Shown here: positions 37,845 to 46,324 of the stretch, in pieces | Layout of the letters: every line of letters begins with the position of its first letter | How positions within the stretch are numbered: position 1 is the first letter of the stretch | Position numbers and translations under genes: made by a program | The notes under the pieces: generated by a model | Seen by the model: the letters and a program-made list of their open reading frames with translations, nothing else | Databases searched by the model: none | Told to the model about the DNA's origin: nothing | Origin: Thiocapsa bogorovii | GTDB lineage: Bacteria > Pseudomonadota > Gammaproteobacteria > Chromatiales > Chromatiaceae | Assembly: GCF_021228795.1 (NCBI RefSeq) | Contig: NZ_CP089309.1 | Location: forward strand, 186,001 to 250,000 | DNA length: 64,000 nucleotides | Direction of reading: 5' to 3'

Positions 37845-38014
37845 CTTGGCATCCGTCCGGAAAAATCGGTAAGTATACGCCGCCGGAGCGAGCGCGTGCG
37901 GATGTTGCAATCGGCGTCGATCGGGTCAAACCGCCGTCGCACCTGATCCCTGTTGTCTTTCCCGATCGGTTCTATACTCAGAAGTAGGTCAACCAACCGG
38001 CTCCGACCCTAACC

Positions 38015-38731
38015 ATGGCACGCCTGCCCCGATTCGTCCTGCCCGGCTATCCGCAGCATGTCATCCAGCGCGGAAACAATCGCGAACGCATCCTTTACGA
38101 GGAGGAAGACTACTGGTTCATGTGGGAAAAAATCGGCGCCGCCGCCGAGAAATTCCAGTGTGATCTGCATGCCTACGTCCTGATGCCCAATCACTTCCAT
38201 CTCCTGCTCACGCCGCGATTGGAAAACGGTGTCGGCAAGTTGATGCAGTATGTCGGCCGCTACTACGTCCAGCACTTCAATGCCCGCTACGAGCGCACGG
38301 GCACACTCTGGGAAGGGCGCTATCGGGCCACACTGCTCGACCCCAAACAGTTTCTGCTCCCGGTCAGTCACTATGTGGAGTCCAATCCGGTGCGGGCCGG
38401 GCTGGTTAGGAGCGTCGGCGACTACGGATGGTCGAGCTACGCGGCGAACGCACTCGGAGAGGACGACCCCTTGGTGACGCCGCACGCGGAATACGATCGA
38501 CTCGGGCGCAGCCCGAAGACCCGCCGAGCCGCCTATGCCGCGCAGGCCGAGAAGCCGCTGGAAGCGGCGCTCCTGACCCGGATTCGGGATGCTACCAACA
38601 AGGCCTGGGTGCTCGGCGACGAGACCTTCTGCGAGTCGATCGAGACGCAGCTCAACCGGCGCGCCTTACCGCGTCAACGCGGCGGTGACCGACGCTCCGC
38701 GGCCTATCGACGCGCGACGGGGCGCGCATGA
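38015..38731 (+). CDS. REP-associated tyrosine transposase (RAYT, TnpA_REP)
   Basis: A 238-residue Y1 transposase-like protein of the IS200/IS605 superfamily. The HUH-type metal motif is NHFHLLL (about residues 67-73), followed by YVGRYYVQHFNARYER with the likely catalytic tyrosine and TLWEGRYRATLLD, then YVESNPVRAGLV. These are the RAYT signatures. RAYTs are usually single-copy and linked to REP palindromes, several classes of which occur here. The stop overlaps the start of the following cupin gene (ATGA, 38728-38731). No flanking terminal repeats were recognised, so I list it as a domesticated gene rather than an IS. Confidence 0.9.
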   Translation: MARLPRFVLPGYPQHVIQRGNNRERILYEEEDYWFMWEKIGAAAEKFQCDLHAYVLMPNHFHLLLTPRLENGVGKLMQYVGRYYVQHFNARYERTGTLWEGRYRATLLDPKQFLLPVSHYVESNPVRAGLVRSVGDYGWSSYAANALGEDDPLVTPHAEYDRLGRSPKTRRAAYAAQAEKPLEAALLTRIRDATNKAWVLGDETFCESIETQLNRRALPRQRGGDRRSAAYRRATGRA

Positions 38732-39117
38732 GCCGGACACTCGGCCTGATCCACACGCCCCGCGAGGCCGACGAGTTCTTCACGGACGAAGGCTGCTTCA
38801 TCCTCGAGACCTGGAATCGCGCGGATGATCCGGCGGTGTCCATTGCCCGCGCACGGGTCCAGCCCGGCGTCACGACACGCCTGCATCGTCTTGCCCGGAT
38901 CGCCGAGCGCTATCTGATCCTCTCGGGGTCCGGACGCGTCGAGGTGGAGGGCCTCCCGCCTCAGTCCGTCGGACCGGGTGATCTGGTCTACATCCCCGCC
39001 GATCAGGGCCAACGGATCGCCAATACGGGGGACGGCGACCTCGTCTTCCTGGCCATCTGTACCCCGCGCTTCGTGCCCGAAGCCTATCTGGACATCGAGG
39101 GCGACCCGTCGACATGA
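38728..39117 (+). CDS. Cupin-domain protein
   Basis: A 129-residue single-domain cupin (beta-barrel). Motif 1 is degenerate: TRLHRLARIAERYLILSG keeps one His and the Glu but lacks the normal H-x-H pair. Motif 2 (PGDLVYIPADQGQRIANTGDG) lacks the usual His. Metal binding is therefore doubtful, and the protein may bind a small ligand without metal. Its start overlaps the RAYT stop by four bases, implying translational coupling, which is unusual for a RAYT. Function unknown. Confidence 0.85.
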   Translation: MSRTLGLIHTPREADEFFTDEGCFILETWNRADDPAVSIARARVQPGVTTRLHRLARIAERYLILSGSGRVEVEGLPPQSVGPGDLVYIPADQGQRIANTGDGDLVFLAICTPRFVPEAYLDIEGDPST

Positions 39118-39174
39118 CTCGACCTCTTTCGCCGATACCTTGACCGACTTCCGACGCGGACCAACAATAGTGGC

Positions 39175-39465
39175 ATGGCGGATATCTTCATCGAACGCGA
39201 GCATGCATTGGGCCTCGATCGGGCGCTCGACCAGATCGAGGCACTCGCTGCCGTGATCGCCGAGGAGCTCGATGCCAGATGTGCGTGGGACGGCAACCGG
39301 CTCGATTTCACGCGGCCGGGCGCGAGGGGCTGTGTCGAGGTCACCGAAACCTTGCTGATCCTCGAGGTCTCGCTCGGACTCCTGCTCAGACCCTTCAAAG
39401 AGCGGATCGAGCAGAGCATCACCGAGAAGCTCGACAGCCTGGTTCCGTGCCTCCCGTCCGTCTGA
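39175..39465 (+). CDS. Polyhydroxyalkanoic acid system-family protein
   Basis: A 96-residue protein matching the PHA-granule-region family. It has an N-terminal basic/His start (FIEREHALGLDRALDQIE), a central AWDGNRLDFTRPGARGCVEV beta segment and the conserved LGLLLRPFKERIEQSITEKLD C-terminus. Members are often encoded near polyhydroxybutyrate genes. Here no phaC or phasin gene is adjacent, so linkage to storage granules is by family only. The ribosome-binding site is weak. Confidence 0.82.
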   Translation: MADIFIEREHALGLDRALDQIEALAAVIAEELDARCAWDGNRLDFTRPGARGCVEVTETLLILEVSLGLLLRPFKERIEQSITEKLDSLVPCLPSV

Positions 39466-39532
39466 CATCGAGCCGTGTTGGCTCGGAGCCCTACCGGGGG
39501 CAAACTGGCGGTGCAGGGCCGGCTTTGACTCC

Positions 39533-40117
39533 ATGAGCTCCGCGAACCACGCCGCGATCAACGCAGTCTTTCATCTCTACGACCCGCCCTTATGGCTCGT
39601 CACCGCGTGCGACGGGGCGCGCCGAGGCGGCTTCATCGCCACCGCCGCAACCCGCGCATCCATCGTCCACGAGATCCCGCGGATGCTGGTCGCGATCGCC
39701 AAACACCACCACACCTGGGGCCTCATCGAGGCGAGCGGATCCTTCGCGCTGCAGCTCCTCGCGGCCGACGACATCGCGAGCGTTCGGCGCTTCGGGCTCG
39801 CCTCGGGACACCGGGTCGACAAATTCGCCGACTTGCAGCCGCGCCAAACACCCGCGGGCTCGCCCTTGATCGAGGGTGCGATCTCGTGGATGGATTGTCG
39901 GGTCGAGGCGCGCATGGACATCGGCGACCGCACCACCTACCTGGCCGAGGTCACCGCAGGCGCAGTGTTGCGGGACGGATCGCCACTCACGGTCGCAGGT
40001 CTCCTGCGGGATGCGCCCGAGGCCGATCGGGCCGAGCTGAAACGCCTCTACGCACAAGATCAGGAGACCGACCGAGCGGCGATCCTGGCCTGGCGTCGAT
40101 CTCGTGACGACGGGTAG
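39533..40117 (+). CDS. Flavin reductase-like (FMN-binding split barrel) protein
   Basis: A 194-residue protein of the flavin reductase-like domain type. PPLWLVTACDGARRGGFIATAATRASIVHEIPRMLVAIAK matches the N-terminal FMN-binding part, with FALQLLAADD and DKFADLQPRQTPAGSPLIEGA following in the usual order. It could supply reduced flavin to a monooxygenase or bind flavin or heme itself. No partner oxygenase is adjacent. A hairpin with 8-bp arms GTGACGCC/GGCGTCAC (40163-40186) lies about 45 bases after the stop but lacks a T run. Confidence 0.83.
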   Translation: MSSANHAAINAVFHLYDPPLWLVTACDGARRGGFIATAATRASIVHEIPRMLVAIAKHHHTWGLIEASGSFALQLLAADDIASVRRFGLASGHRVDKFADLQPRQTPAGSPLIEGAISWMDCRVEARMDIGDRTTYLAEVTAGAVLRDGSPLTVAGLLRDAPEADRAELKRLYAQDQETDRAAILAWRRSRDDG

Positions 40118-40615
40118 GGCGACGTCGCCGATGCGGCCGCTCACCCAAACCTCAAGCAAGCCGTGACGCCCACTCCGAGGCGTCACGTCTACCCTGCGGC
40201 GCCTTGCGCCACATGTCGACACAGCAGCAGTTCCCAACAAGTCCCGTCAGGTTAAGCCGCAAGAGTCGATCTGCTCTGCCGTGGGTCGGACTTCAGTCCG
40301 ACGCCCTCCCGCTGCATCACGGCCGGACGGAAGTCCGACCCACACCTCGACTCGACGACACACAAACATCACGGTGCGTCGCTATAACGACAACAGCCGC
40401 GCGCTTTCGGGCGCCGGGCGATCGGCGGAGTGTGCATTCGGAATGACCCGACGAGCAACCTGCACGCGCGCCGGCACTCGCACCCGATCGAAATCTGACA
40501 TCTGGCGCGGGTTGTGCTTAGATGCTGACCAACCGGCCATGCTCGACTCGGTCCCGCCCAAGGCCCCGACCGAATCACCCGAGCACCAAATCCTCTAGCA
40601 GTAAGAGATCCAGAC
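40118..40615. other. Intergenic region with TCGG-palindromes, upstream of pyk
   Basis: No protein gene is credible in these 498 bases. At 40283-40302 and 40323-40341 two palindromes of the GGGTCGGACTTCAGTCCGAC type face each other with a 20-base spacer. A GTGACGCC/GGCGTCAC hairpin is near 40163-40186. A TTAAGCCGC fragment at about 40254-40262 resembles one end of the AACCGCGTC-type element without its partner. Confidence 0.6.
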
Positions 40616-42064
40616 ATGCAGCTGCCCAACCACAAGACCAAGATCGTCGCGACGATCGGCCCGGCGTCGGATTCGCCCGAGATGCTCCAAGCCTTGATCG
40701 AGGCCGGCATGAACGTGGCCCGATTGAACTTCTCCCACGGCGATCCGCACTATCACGGAGCGCTGATCGGGCGTATCCGCGAGGCCGCGGCAGCCACCGG
40801 GCGACGTGTCGCCATTATGGGGGACCTGCCCGGCCCGAAGATGCGCATCGGCGATCTGGCCGAGGAGCCGGTCGAGCTGTCCCGCGACGACATCATCACC
40901 CTCACGACCGAGGACATCATCGGCGACAAGTCGCGAGTCTCCATGAGCTTTCTCGACCTCCCGGCGGCGGTGCAGCCGGGTGACCGGCTCTTTCTCAACG
41001 ACGGATTCATCCTGCTGAAGGTGCTCGAGATCGAGGGCTCGGAGATCCGCTGCAGCGTGCGAGTCGGCGGTGAGCTGCGCTCGCGCAAAGGGTTGAACTT
41101 TCCGGGCATCAATCTCGGCATCAGTGCCTTCACCGAGGACGATCACGGCTGGCTGCGCTTTGCCGCCGAACACGGTCTCGATGCGGTGAGTCAATCCTTC
41201 GTGGCCACGGACGACGACATCCTTGCCGTGCGCCGCGCGGCCGACGCCATCGGCTATGCGCCCTTCATCATTGCCAAAATCGAGCGCGCCGACGCGCTCG
41301 ACAATCTCGAAGCCATCCTGCGGGCAGCAGACGGGATCATGGTCGCCCGCGGCGATCTCGGCGTAGAGATTCCCATCGAGCGGATCGCCGTGGTGCAGAA
41401 GCAAATCACGGAGCTCGCCAATCGCTTTGGCAAGCCCGTGATCACCGCCACACAGATGCTCGAATCCATGGTGACCTTCCGCCGCCCGACCCGCGCCGAG
41501 GCGACCGATGTCGCCAACGCGATCCTGGGCGGAACCGACTGCGTCATGCTCTCCGCCGAATCGGCCATGGGGCGCTATCCGATCGAGTCCGTCGCCATGC
41601 TGGCGAGCATCGCGACCCACGTCGAGCCCGAGCGCAGCAAACAGCCCTTCGTGCGCACGATGGACGGATTCCACGGTTCGGGGCGGATGCGCGCCGTCGA
41701 CCTGATCGCCTCAAGCGTCTATCACACCATCAAGGACAGCGCCCCGCAGGCGGTCGTCGCCCCCACCCAGACGGGAAGCACGCCCCGCAATGTCGCGCGC
41801 TTCCGGCTCCCGGTCTGGATCATCGCCTTCAGTCCGAATACCGCTACGTGCCAAGCCCTTCAGTTCTCCTACGGCATCCACCCGATTCAGGTCGAGGCCG
41901 ACCGTTCCGACTGGTCGAGCTTCGTGCGACACTGGCTTTACGAGCGTGGGATCCGCGAAGGCTTGGTGTTGCTGACCCAGGGTCCGACCATCGAGAACCC
42001 CTGCGGAAACTACAGGATGGAGATCTTGGAGCTGGAGGCGCCGCCCGGACAGCACTGTGATTGA
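40616..42064 (+). CDS. pyk: Pyruvate kinase
   Basis: A 482-residue glycolytic enzyme converting phosphoenolpyruvate and ADP to pyruvate and ATP. It shows KTKIVATIGPAS, ARLNFSHGDP, the catalytic-lysine and metal region IIAKIERADALDNL with GIMVARGDLGVEIP, and the substrate segment ITATQMLESM. The usual DLQGPKIR is DLPGPKMR here, so it belongs to a divergent branch. The C-terminal allosteric domain is present (to QHCD). Codon use matches its neighbours. The preceding spacer contains palindromic repeats. Confidence 0.95.
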   Translation: MQLPNHKTKIVATIGPASDSPEMLQALIEAGMNVARLNFSHGDPHYHGALIGRIREAAAATGRRVAIMGDLPGPKMRIGDLAEEPVELSRDDIITLTTEDIIGDKSRVSMSFLDLPAAVQPGDRLFLNDGFILLKVLEIEGSEIRCSVRVGGELRSRKGLNFPGINLGISAFTEDDHGWLRFAAEHGLDAVSQSFVATDDDILAVRRAADAIGYAPFIIAKIERADALDNLEAILRAADGIMVARGDLGVEIPIERIAVVQKQITELANRFGKPVITATQMLESMVTFRRPTRAEATDVANAILGGTDCVMLSAESAMGRYPIESVAMLASIATHVEPERSKQPFVRTMDGFHGSGRMRAVDLIASSVYHTIKDSAPQAVVAPTQTGSTPRNVARFRLPVWIIAFSPNTATCQALQFSYGIHPIQVEADRSDWSSFVRHWLYERGIREGLVLLTQGPTIENPCGNYRMEILELEAPPGQHCD

Positions 42065-42301
42065 GCGCGACCGGGAACGGACAACAGCAAGATCGACGGC
42101 GTAAAACGACACCCTGAGGTGGATCGACAGACGTGCCACGACGACTGAAGTCGCCCGTACACACCGTCGACCGCGCGCTGGCGAATGACAACGACGCGGG
42201 GCGACCGAGGGTCGCCCCATCATCCCCGTACCCGCTCTCTCGAGTCAGCCCCAAGCACCGCCCCGTCCCGCGAGACAAGCACGCTCACTCCGAGACCCGG
42301 T

Positions 42302-43744
42302 TCAGCGCCCGATCTGATTGAGATGGAAGCGGCTTCGCAAAAAGCCTTGAAAGTGCCCGACCTCCTCGAGCGCAAGCTTCAAACGCCCCTCCTCGATCCG
42401 ATTCAGGCGCTCGAGCGGTAGGTAGTTCGTCGGCTCGCGGCCCTCTTCGAGCGCGAGCAACTGCGCGCGCAGGCGAAGGGTCACCAGAAAATCCAAGGCT
42501 GCGATCAGGCTCTCCGCCTGCTCCGCACGCAGGATCTCGACCGCCTGCAATCCGAGCACGCGGCCGCGGGTACCGCCGTCGCCGACACCCGCCTGCAGCG
42601 CCATCGCTTTGACCCCCTCGGTAATCGGAAAGATACCGGCCTTCTTCAGCTCGATGCTTCCGCGGTGCGGTCCGCTCCGCTCAGCCTTGATCCCCCCGAA
42701 GACCCCCAACGGCGGCTTGAAATTGACCGCATTGGCCGCGCTGTAGGCGAGAAAAAGATTGTTCGCGCGCAACTGCGCCGTGATGTGGGCCTTCAGGTCG
42801 GCCTCGAAGCTCGCGTCTCCGTAAAGGGTGCGAAGGTCGAAAAACATGCTTCCCGAGAGGATGTTCTCGGGCGACGGCGTCCGCAGCCATCTCTCCAGGA
42901 CACGTTTCCAGTCGGAAAGACTGCGCCGCCACGCCTCGTTCTTCGCCATGATGCCGCCGGGGCATGCCGGCACGCCGATCCCGATGAGATGGTCGATCAG
43001 GTCGACACTGAAGGCCGCGAGGCGTTCGCGCTCTTCCCCCGTGAGATCGTCCGCGTAGACGATCGCGTTGTCCTGATCCGTGGAGAGTGTCTGCTCTTGC
43101 CGACCTTCGCTCCCCAGTGCGAGGAAGGCAAAGCGATCGGTGAGATCCGGGTAGCGCGCGGTGCGCACCAACTCGATCAGACGCACCAGGATACGATCAT
43201 TCAGATGGGCCACCGTCTGCACGAGATCCTTGGTCGCCACGCCCGTGCCCGCCAAATGCACCACGAGCTTCTCCAGCTTCTCGTGCAGGACCTTTAGATC
43301 CTCGACGTCGGCCGCCTCCTCGATCTCCTTCACCAACTGCTGCGGCGAGCGACTTTGCAGCCGCAAGGCGTCGGAATCCGTCACGATGCCGCAGAGCGCA
43401 CCGCTCGCATCCACCACACACAGCCGGTGGATTCGCCGCCGACTCATGAGATGGAGCGCCTCGAAGAGGTAGTCGTTCTCGCCGATCGTCACCAGCGGGC
43501 TGTTCATGATGTCGCTCACGCGCAGCTCTCCGGGATCCTGCCCCCGTGCCACCACCTTGTTGCGCAGGTCGCGGTCCGTCACGATGCCGACCGGAACCTG
43601 ATCCGAGCACACGACGATGCTCGAAATATTCCGCTCGCTCATCATCTCGGCGGCAGTCACCAGCGACTCGTCATGCTCGCAGGTCGCGACATCGCGTTGA
43701 CACAGATCCCGGACGGGAACGAAAAACACATTATCAGCGGACAT
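42302..43744 (-). CDS. CBS-pair / DUF294 putative nucleotidyltransferase protein
   Basis: A 480-residue protein with two N-terminal CBS domains (about 8-65 and 75-135; VGIVTDRDLRNKV and GIVTDSDALRL). A DUF294 nucleotidyltransferase-like domain (~145-310) carries the motif ALGSEGRQEQTLSTDQDNA, and a DUF294_C domain runs to the end. Relatives often have an additional N-terminal cyclic-nucleotide-binding domain, absent here. It probably senses adenine nucleotides and modifies a protein or nucleotide, like GlnD-type enzymes; the target is unknown. GAGG lies upstream of ATG 43744. Confidence 0.9.
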   Translation of the reverse strand: MSADNVFFVPVRDLCQRDVATCEHDESLVTAAEMMSERNISSIVVCSDQVPVGIVTDRDLRNKVVARGQDPGELRVSDIMNSPLVTIGENDYLFEALHLMSRRRIHRLCVVDASGALCGIVTDSDALRLQSRSPQQLVKEIEEAADVEDLKVLHEKLEKLVVHLAGTGVATKDLVQTVAHLNDRILVRLIELVRTARYPDLTDRFAFLALGSEGRQEQTLSTDQDNAIVYADDLTGEERERLAAFSVDLIDHLIGIGVPACPGGIMAKNEAWRRSLSDWKRVLERWLRTPSPENILSGSMFFDLRTLYGDASFEADLKAHITAQLRANNLFLAYSAANAVNFKPPLGVFGGIKAERSGPHRGSIELKKAGIFPITEGVKAMALQAGVGDGGTRGRVLGLQAVEILRAEQAESLIAALDFLVTLRLRAQLLALEEGREPTNYLPLERLNRIEEGRLKLALEEVGHFQGFLRSRFHLNQIGR

Positions 43745-44293
43745 TAGGCCTCGATAGCGATTGAGTTTGACGACACTTCAGCGACGGTTGACAGATGTGT
43801 TGAACCGCAATCATGGCCTATCATCCTCTCGCGGAACAGGGGCCGACGCGCTGGAGAAATGTGGACTTTTGTTGGCTCGACTTGGCCACCAATGAAGCAA
43901 GCGACGCCTGCGAGCTGGTCATCGAGGGACCGGCAAGAGGAACCGCGGCAATGGATCCCGGCGGTTTCGCCGGTTCTTGATCGCACGACGACGTTCGCAC
44001 CAGGTCTACTGACTGCGTCCGACCGGCCTTCGGAGCAAAACGCTCTTTGTTGGCTGTCAGGCGGTCGGGATGCGGTTGTACCCTTGACAACGCTAGCCCA
44101 ACAACAGACGGGGACGGTTGCCGATAATCGGCGGTGGAGGGGTGCCTCGAATCATGCGCCTGACGCGTGGAGCGGAGGTGAGCAGTCGACTGAAGCGGAC
44201 CGGTCGTGGCCAGAATGTTTGGTCGGGCAGCGGTCGCGGTTCGGCCCGACGCTGTCTCTACGTTGGTCAAGGTGTGCGAGGTTCGCGCCCGGA
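43745..44293. other. Intergenic region without recognised genes
   Basis: About 550 bases between the CBS/DUF294 gene and tRNA-Val. Open frames exist on both strands (43859-44323 plus, 43821-44270 minus), but neither has coding-like codon use, a ribosome-binding site or a recognisable domain. No repeats of the families seen elsewhere were found. It could be decayed accessory DNA next to the tRNA. Confidence 0.45.
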
Positions 44294-44320
44294 CAAAAGA
44301 GCCGGCGCGAGGCCGGCTCC
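44294..44320 (-). terminator. Intrinsic terminator of tRNA-Val
   Basis: On the minus strand GAGCCGGC-CTCGC-GCCGGCTC is followed by TTTTGT. It lies about 20 bases downstream of the tRNA CCA end. Confidence 0.85.
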
Positions 44321-44337
44321 TAAGTTTTCGTTTGCAT

Positions 44338-44412
44338 TGGTGGGCGCAGGTGGGATCGAACCACCGACCCCTGCCGTGTGAAGGCAGTGCTCTCCCGCTG
44401 AGCTATGCGCCC
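44338..44412 (-). tRNA. tRNA-Val (anticodon CAC), CCA encoded
   Basis: A 75-base cloverleaf on the minus strand. The acceptor stem GGGCGCA pairs with TGCGCCC, followed by discriminator A and encoded CCA. The D arm is GCTCAGCGGGAGAGC. The anticodon stem CTGCC/GGCAG encloses the loop TTCACAC with anticodon CAC. The T arm is GGTGG-TTCGATC-CCACC. It decodes GUG. A good promoter precedes it and a terminator follows, so it is a single-tRNA transcript. tRNA genes are frequent integration sites, and decayed accessory DNA lies beside it. Confidence 0.97.
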
Positions 44413-44425
44413 GCATCGGCACGAG

Positions 44426-44454
44426 AATCTACCAGGCAAGTTTGACGAGGTCAA
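44426..44454 (-). promoter_or_regulatory. Sigma-70 promoter of tRNA-Val
   Basis: On the minus strand TTGACC (44449-44454), a 17-base spacer and TAGATT (44426-44431). The -10 box ends 13 bases before the first tRNA base. Spacing and position are ideal. Confidence 0.8.
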
Positions 44455-44715
44455 CGCCGCAGAGCCTGCGGCGCCGCTCGCTCTTTCTCGCGCTCGCGTG
44501 AGACGACAGGATCTTGCCGGATCGGCGTTCCGGCAAGCCGCGTCGAGTCGCGAATCGTCTTCCTCGGTTTGCGTGATCCCTGCCGTTGGCCGATCGACCT
44601 CGGCAGCTGCCCCGCCGCTCCGTAGATCGAGATCTGGCTCCACGACCTGCCGAGCCGGACGCCGGAGCGGCGCTTGAAAACACCTCGGGTCCCCATCGTC
44701 GTTCCGGGGAACCGT

Positions 44716-45135
44716 TCAAGTGGGTGCTGCCTCGAGCAGACGCCGGTCCAGGACCAACCTTTGCGGTTCGCCGATCTCCACGGCGTCGGCGAAGCCGGGA
44801 TGGACCGGATTCAGCATCAGGTTGCGCTCGACGTCGCGCAGCATCTCGGTCGCCAATACCAAGAGTCGCTCGATGCGCAGCACGCGCTCCGATTCGGCCG
44901 GATCCAGACGACCGGCTTGACGGCGCCGCACCAGGGTAAGGCTCGGAATGCCGGCATAGGCAGCCCGCTCCTGCAGCGACAGACCCAAGGGTTCGCGCAG
45001 GGCCTCCAGCTCGGTGAAGGGCCGGCCGCGGCGCACCCGCTCGATCAGCTGGGGTGCCGGAGTCTGCAAGACCTTCAAGAGATCGGCCGCTTGGGGATAG
45101 GGCGGGATAGTGCTCCCGGTCACCGTGTTCGTCAT
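44716..45135 (-). pseudogene. Deletion-fused Xre-type antitoxin / RES toxin remnant
   Basis: A 139-residue open frame. Residues ~1-95 match the N-terminal helical part of Xre/MbcA/ParS-type antitoxins (GLSLQERAAYAGIPSLTLVR, LDPAESERVLRIERLLVLA). The normal antitoxin C-terminal toxin-binding domain is missing. Residues ~97-139 (ERNLMLNPVHPGFADAV to LVLDRRLL) instead resemble the extreme C-terminus of RES-domain toxins, whose genes normally follow the antitoxin gene on the same strand. One in-frame deletion, with its junction near 44840, explains both. The product can be neither a complete antitoxin nor a toxin. GGAG lies upstream of ATG 45135; inverted GGCGT/ACGCC bases upstream may be an old operator. 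Confidence 0.7.
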
Positions 45136-45559
45136 GACCCTACGCTCCATCAATATCGCCAGTTGGCGTCACGCTATACGCCATTTACCACAACGACAAG
45201 AGTGCGATCTCGACGCATCACTAATCCTCAGCCATTGGAGAGACGCGCGGCAGTCGCCACGCGCGTGGCGATCACCCTACCGACGTCCTTGGCGGGATCC
45301 TGTCCGAGGCGGACATCGACGAGCTTCCTGCACCGGTGATGGCCTCTTCGCCATCGCGGGCTCTTGCCCTCCGATCGGTCTTGATGGCCCCGCCGAAAGC
45401 GCGGGAGGCCGTCAAGGTAGTGGGCAGGAAATCGAGCAGGACGCACCATGTTGATTGACACGTCCGAGCCTGGGCTGCCGGGTGACATATGGCGATCCGC
45501 GGTGTTATCGGGGTTTCCAAGAAACTGACATGTCTAGCGCCCGGATCCGGCTCGCCCCC
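45136..45559. other. Intergenic region upstream of the TA remnant
   Basis: Holds the presumed promoter/operator of the TA remnant (about 45136-45190, with GGCGTATAGCGTGACGCC) and about 370 bases with no gene I can identify. An 86-codon minus-strand frame at 45228-45488 has no recognisable domain and may be decayed coding DNA. Confidence 0.4.
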
Positions 45560-45611
45560 TCATTCCTTGCCTGACTCGGACCCGAGCAACACCACCGTCC
45601 TCCCATCCGCC

Positions 45612-45983
45612 TCACCCCCGAAATACACCTCGAGCACCCGCCGAAACACCGACCCCGCCGGCCCCCACCCGGAACCGCCAACCCAGATCGCGCCGCAACG
45701 CGAGACGATCGGTCAAGTGGACATCCCGAATGTCGGCACGTCGGATGCGGCGACGTTTCAGGGGCCAGACCACCTCCAAGCCCTCATCATCCAGGATAAA
45801 AGCGCTCGGACGAAAGCGCAGCCAGACCCAGGCATAAGCCAGACAGATCAACAGCAGCGGAACGAGCAGGGACAGCGAGAGCATCAGCATCGCGATGAGA
45901 ATGACCACGGGGACCAGCAGCAGCACGAGCGTCAGCACCAGCACGTCGATCGTCATCGGCGCGAGACGGAAGTGATGTTTCAT
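45612..45983 (-). CDS. PH-domain-like membrane protein, probable 3' frameshift
   Basis: The frame from ATG 45983 gives 123 residues. It starts with a short N-terminus and a long hydrophobic region of two adjacent helices (VLVLTLVLLLVPVVILIAML and LSLLVPLLLICLAYAWVWLR). The start of a PH-like domain follows (FILDDEGLEVVWPLKRRRI, RADIRDVHLTDRLALRRDLG). After GAGG the frame loses GC-rich third positions and stops at 45612. The overlapping +1 frame continues with coding-like sequence (SVFRRVLEVYFGG) to a stop at 45560-45562, as expected for the end of such a domain. A small indel near 45660 is therefore likely. Function unknown. Confidence 0.6.
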   Translation of the reverse strand: MKHHFRLAPMTIDVLVLTLVLLLVPVVILIAMLMLSLSLLVPLLLICLAYAWVWLRFRPSAFILDDEGLEVVWPLKRRRIRRADIRDVHLTDRLALRRDLGWRFRVGAGGVGVSAGARGVFRG

Positions 45984-46324
45984 AAGCTCCAACGATCGTG
46001 GCGCGCCTTGTTCAGCGACCGGCGCAGAAAGCAGGCATAGCCGTAACGGTTCGCTTGCACGATTCAGTTCTCCGGCAAACCGCCCGGTGGTTGTCAGGAT
46101 GATCTGGTACGGCCCTTCGAAGACCGTGAGCTGACCGGTCTCCGCATCCCAGCCGGCGGGTCCGGAAAGACCTTCGACCGGTACGGGAACAGCCGCATCG
46201 CCGAGCTCGCGACGCAACTCGCCCAGGTAGTCCCTAGTCCTTGAGGCGCCGCCCGGGATGGCCCACGGGGTAGCCCGGTCCGCCGCCCAAGTGCGGCTGA
46301 GGTGTCCCACGCACCGCCTCTAGC

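Noticed and set aside
38015-38731. Calling the RAYT gene a complete IS200-type insertion sequence
   Set aside because: No subterminal hairpins or element ends could be identified around it, and the downstream gene overlaps it.
43821-44323. Overlapping open frames on both strands before tRNA-Val
   Set aside because: Neither shows a domain, a ribosome-binding site or the third-position GC bias of real genes here.
45984-46310. 109-residue N-terminal extension of the PH-domain protein
   Set aside because: Third-position GC is low and the sequence has no domain; ATG 45983 begins directly before the membrane helices and has GGAG upstream.
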